Source: Clostridia bacterium (GTDB taxonomy: Bacteria; Bacillota; Clostridia; Christensenellales; UBA1242). Taken from it: a stretch of DNA of 6,476 bases. A program made the translations under genes and the position numbers. Below the pieces are notes generated by a model. That model was not told where the DNA came from, made no database searches, and saw nothing but the letters and a program-made list of their open reading frames with translations. Shown one piece after another: positions 5,611-6,476 of the stretch (positions within the stretch are counted from its first letter, which is position 1; each line of letters opens with the position of its first letter). Location: assembly GCA_900766395.1 (NCBI GenBank), contig CAAFWB010000009.1, positions 1-6,476 on the forward strand, in the 5' to 3' direction.

Positions 5611-5637
5611 ATAAAAACCACTTCTTCGGTGCGTCAA
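5608..5637 (-). promoter_or_regulatory. Candidate minus-strand sigma-70/A promoter
   Basis: On the minus strand TTGACG (5637-5632) is followed after 18 nt by TATAAA (5613-5608). Each hexamer matches five of six positions of the TTGACA and TATAAT consensus. Transcription would start near 5600 and run into the hairpin and then antisense to rpmJ and infA. It is the best promoter match in the gap on either strand, but the region is AT-rich and no minus-strand gene follows, so it may be chance. Confidence 0.28.
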
Positions 5638-5670
5638 AATATATCTTAAAAAACAAACAAAAACAAAAAC

Positions 5671-5675
5671 GGAGG
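5671..5675 (+). promoter_or_regulatory. rpsM ribosome binding site with A/C-only leader
   Basis: GGAGG (5671-5675) stands 5 nt before the rpsM ATG. It is preceded by 23 bases (5648-5670) made only of A and C in AAAC/AAAAAC units. Such a stretch is poor in secondary structure and would keep the site accessible, consistent with efficient independent initiation on rpsM after the gap. Confidence 0.7.
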
Positions 5676-5680
5676 AATAT

Positions 5681-6058
5681 ATGGCAAGAATTGCTGGCGT
5701 AGATTTGCCAAACGACAAAAGAGTTGAGATCGGCTTAACATACATTTATGGAATTGGCCGTGTCACATCAAACAAGATTTTGGCTGAAACAGGAATTAAC
5801 CCTGATGTCAGAGTTAAAGATCTTGATGAAAACGATGTTGCAAAACTACGTAATTACATTGAAAAACACGTTGTTGTTGAAGGTGAACTCAGAAAAGAAG
5901 TTTCACTCAACATCAAAAGACTTTCAGAAATTGGATCGTTCCGTGGCGTTCGTCACAGAAAAGGACTTCCAGTTAGAGGTCAAAACACAAGAACAAATTC
6001 AAGAACACGCAAAGGTCCAAGAAGAATCGTTGCAAAGAGTTCAGTAAAAGGTAAATAA
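5681..6058 (+). CDS. rpsM: 30S ribosomal protein S13
   Basis: S13 lies in the head of the small subunit, forms intersubunit bridges and contacts P-site tRNA through its C-terminal tail. The 125-residue protein begins MARIAGVDLPNDKRVEIGLT (1-20), continues YIYGIGRVTSNKIL (21-34, the helix-hairpin region), and carries SFRGVRHRKGLPVRGQNTRT (86-105) followed by NSRTRKGPRR. The basic C-terminus ends AKSSVKGK. The start at 5681 is fixed by the invariant N-terminus and GGAGG at 5671-5675. It is the first gene after the 118-nt gap, the place where the alpha operon begins in many bacteria. rpsK follows after 11 nt. Confidence 0.98.
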   Translation: MARIAGVDLPNDKRVEIGLTYIYGIGRVTSNKILAETGINPDVRVKDLDENDVAKLRNYIEKHVVVEGELRKEVSLNIKRLSEIGSFRGVRHRKGLPVRGQNTRTNSRTRKGPRRIVAKSSVKGK

Positions 6059-6069
6059 GGAGAAATAAT

Positions 6070-6459
6070 ATGGCTGCTACAAAACAGACAAGAAAGAAAA
6101 GAGTTAGCAAGAACATTGACAAAGGTCAAGTTCATATCAAAGCATCTTTTAATAACACAATCGTAACATTTACCGACTGCCAAGGCAATGTTCTATCTTG
6201 GTCAAGTTCAGGTAAACTCGGTCTTCGTGGTTCAAAGAAAAGCACACCATTTGCTGCTCAACAAAACCTTGAAGATGCTGCAAAAGTTGCAAAAGAACAC
6301 GGAATCAAAAGTGTTGAAGTTTATGTTAAAGGTCCAGGCGGCGGAAGAGAATCTGCTATCCGTGCACTTGGCAACTGCGACATTGATGTCACACTCATAA
6401 AGGACGTTTCGCCAATCGCTCACAACGGTTGCAGACCTCCAAAAGTTAGAAGAGTTTAA
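6070..6459 (+). CDS. rpsK: 30S ribosomal protein S11
   Basis: S11 is a platform protein of the small subunit, near the E-site path of mRNA. The 129-residue product starts MAATKQTRKKRVSKNIDKGQ (1-20). It shows VHIKASFNNTIVTFTDCQGN (21-40), SSSGKLGLRGSKKSTPFAAQ (45-64), GPGGGRESAIRAL (88-100) and the C-terminal signature DVSPIAHNGCRPPKVRRV (112-129). AAGGAGA (6057-6063), overlapping the rpsM stop, provides the ribosome binding site with a 6-nt spacer. Length and motifs are fully typical. The gene is complete, and a new ribosome binding site follows directly after its stop. Confidence 0.98.
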   Translation: MAATKQTRKKRVSKNIDKGQVHIKASFNNTIVTFTDCQGNVLSWSSSGKLGLRGSKKSTPFAAQQNLEDAAKVAKEHGIKSVEVYVKGPGGGRESAIRALGNCDIDVTLIKDVSPIAHNGCRPPKVRRV

Positions 6460-6460
6460 T

Positions 6461-6476
6461 AAGGAGATAAAAATAT
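6461..6476 (+). promoter_or_regulatory. Ribosome binding site of the next, cut-off gene
   Basis: AAGGAGAT (6461-6468), one base after the rpsK stop, is followed by AAAAAT and the window ends in AT (6475-6476). If the next base is G, an ATG would start at 6475, 6 nt after the site. By gene order in Bacillota the following gene should be rpsD (S4, common in Clostridia) or rpoA (as in Bacillus). Which one cannot be seen here. Confidence 0.7.

Larger units (their letters stand above)
5563..5680. other. 118-nt rpmJ-rpsM intergenic region
   Basis: This is the only gap over 13 nt in the window. It contains, in order: an A-tract, a GC-rich imperfect hairpin (core 5575-5599), a T-tract TTTTTTGTTTT (5600-5610), a 10-nt perfect palindrome TTTTATAAAA (5607-5616), a promoter-like pair on the minus strand (5608-5637), and an A/C-only stretch (5648-5670) leading to the rpsM ribosome binding site. 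It falls at the spc/alpha operon junction. No start codon with a ribosome binding site supports a small gene here. On the + strand I found no convincing -35/-10 pair; TTGAAA at 5566 has no matching -10. Confidence 0.8.

Noticed and set aside
5565..5702. Frame staying open through the rpmJ-rpsM gap (reads ...GGGWVSFLFYKNHFFGASKY...)
   Set aside because: There is no start codon with a ribosome binding site, the frame runs out of frame into rpsM, and there is no recognisable family. It may just be a translated intergenic element.
1..6476. Search for CRISPR arrays, transposons, tRNA/rRNA genes, toxin-antitoxin or defence systems
   Set aside because: Apart from the 118-nt gap, the window is filled by conserved ribosomal, secretion and housekeeping genes. 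I saw no direct-repeat arrays, transposase motifs or RNA-gene signatures.

Overview
The window is a stretch of the conserved ribosomal-protein super-operon (spc operon running into the alpha operon) of a low-GC bacterium. All genes are on the + strand, in the order rpsH (3' end only) - rplF - rplR - rpsE - rpmD - rplO - secY - adk - map - KOW-domain gene - infA - rpmJ - [118-nt gap] - rpsM - rpsK. The AT-rich composition, strong AGGAGG-type ribosome binding sites before almost every gene, the adk-map-KOW-infA-rpmJ arrangement and the four-cysteine adenylate kinase lid point to Bacillota, most likely class Clostridia. UGA is used as a stop (adk, map) and tryptophans are UGG, so the standard bacterial code applies and mollicutes with reassigned UGA are excluded.

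Layout. Bases 1-18 are not genomic: they match exactly the 3' end of the Illumina TruSeq universal (read 1) adapter, so the contig edge is an untrimmed read end and the rpsH truncation is technical. Bases 19-2252 hold the ribosomal-protein block of the spc operon (S8 end, L6, L18, S5, L30, L15), with gaps of 8-13 nt. Bases 2252-5198 hold secY (protein export channel), adk (adenylate kinase), map (methionine aminopeptidase) and a small KOW-domain protein of the L14e-like group. They are joined by a 1-nt overlap, a 1-nt gap, a 4-nt overlap and a 7-nt gap, which suggests translational coupling. Bases 5211-5562 hold infA (IF-1) and the 38-residue rpmJ (L36). Bases 5681-6459 hold rpsM (S13) and rpsK (S11). 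The window stops just after a further Shine-Dalgarno sequence, apparently two bases into the start codon of the next gene (rpsD or rpoA by usual gene order).

The genes serve one purpose: making ribosomes, starting translation (IF-1), trimming the initiator methionine of new proteins (Map), supplying the export channel (SecY) and balancing adenine nucleotides (Adk). The only place not explained by tightly packed genes is the rpmJ-rpsM gap (5563-5680). It holds a GC-rich imperfect hairpin with a T-tract, a promoter-like pair on the minus strand, and an A/C-only leader before rpsM.

I see no mobile element, CRISPR array, tRNA, rRNA or defence system, and nothing that amounts to a new biological system. 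The points worth a second look are the adapter, the rpmJ-rpsM gap element, an unusually short adenylate kinase lid, a one-residue insertion in the L36 zinc site, and the poorly characterised KOW protein.
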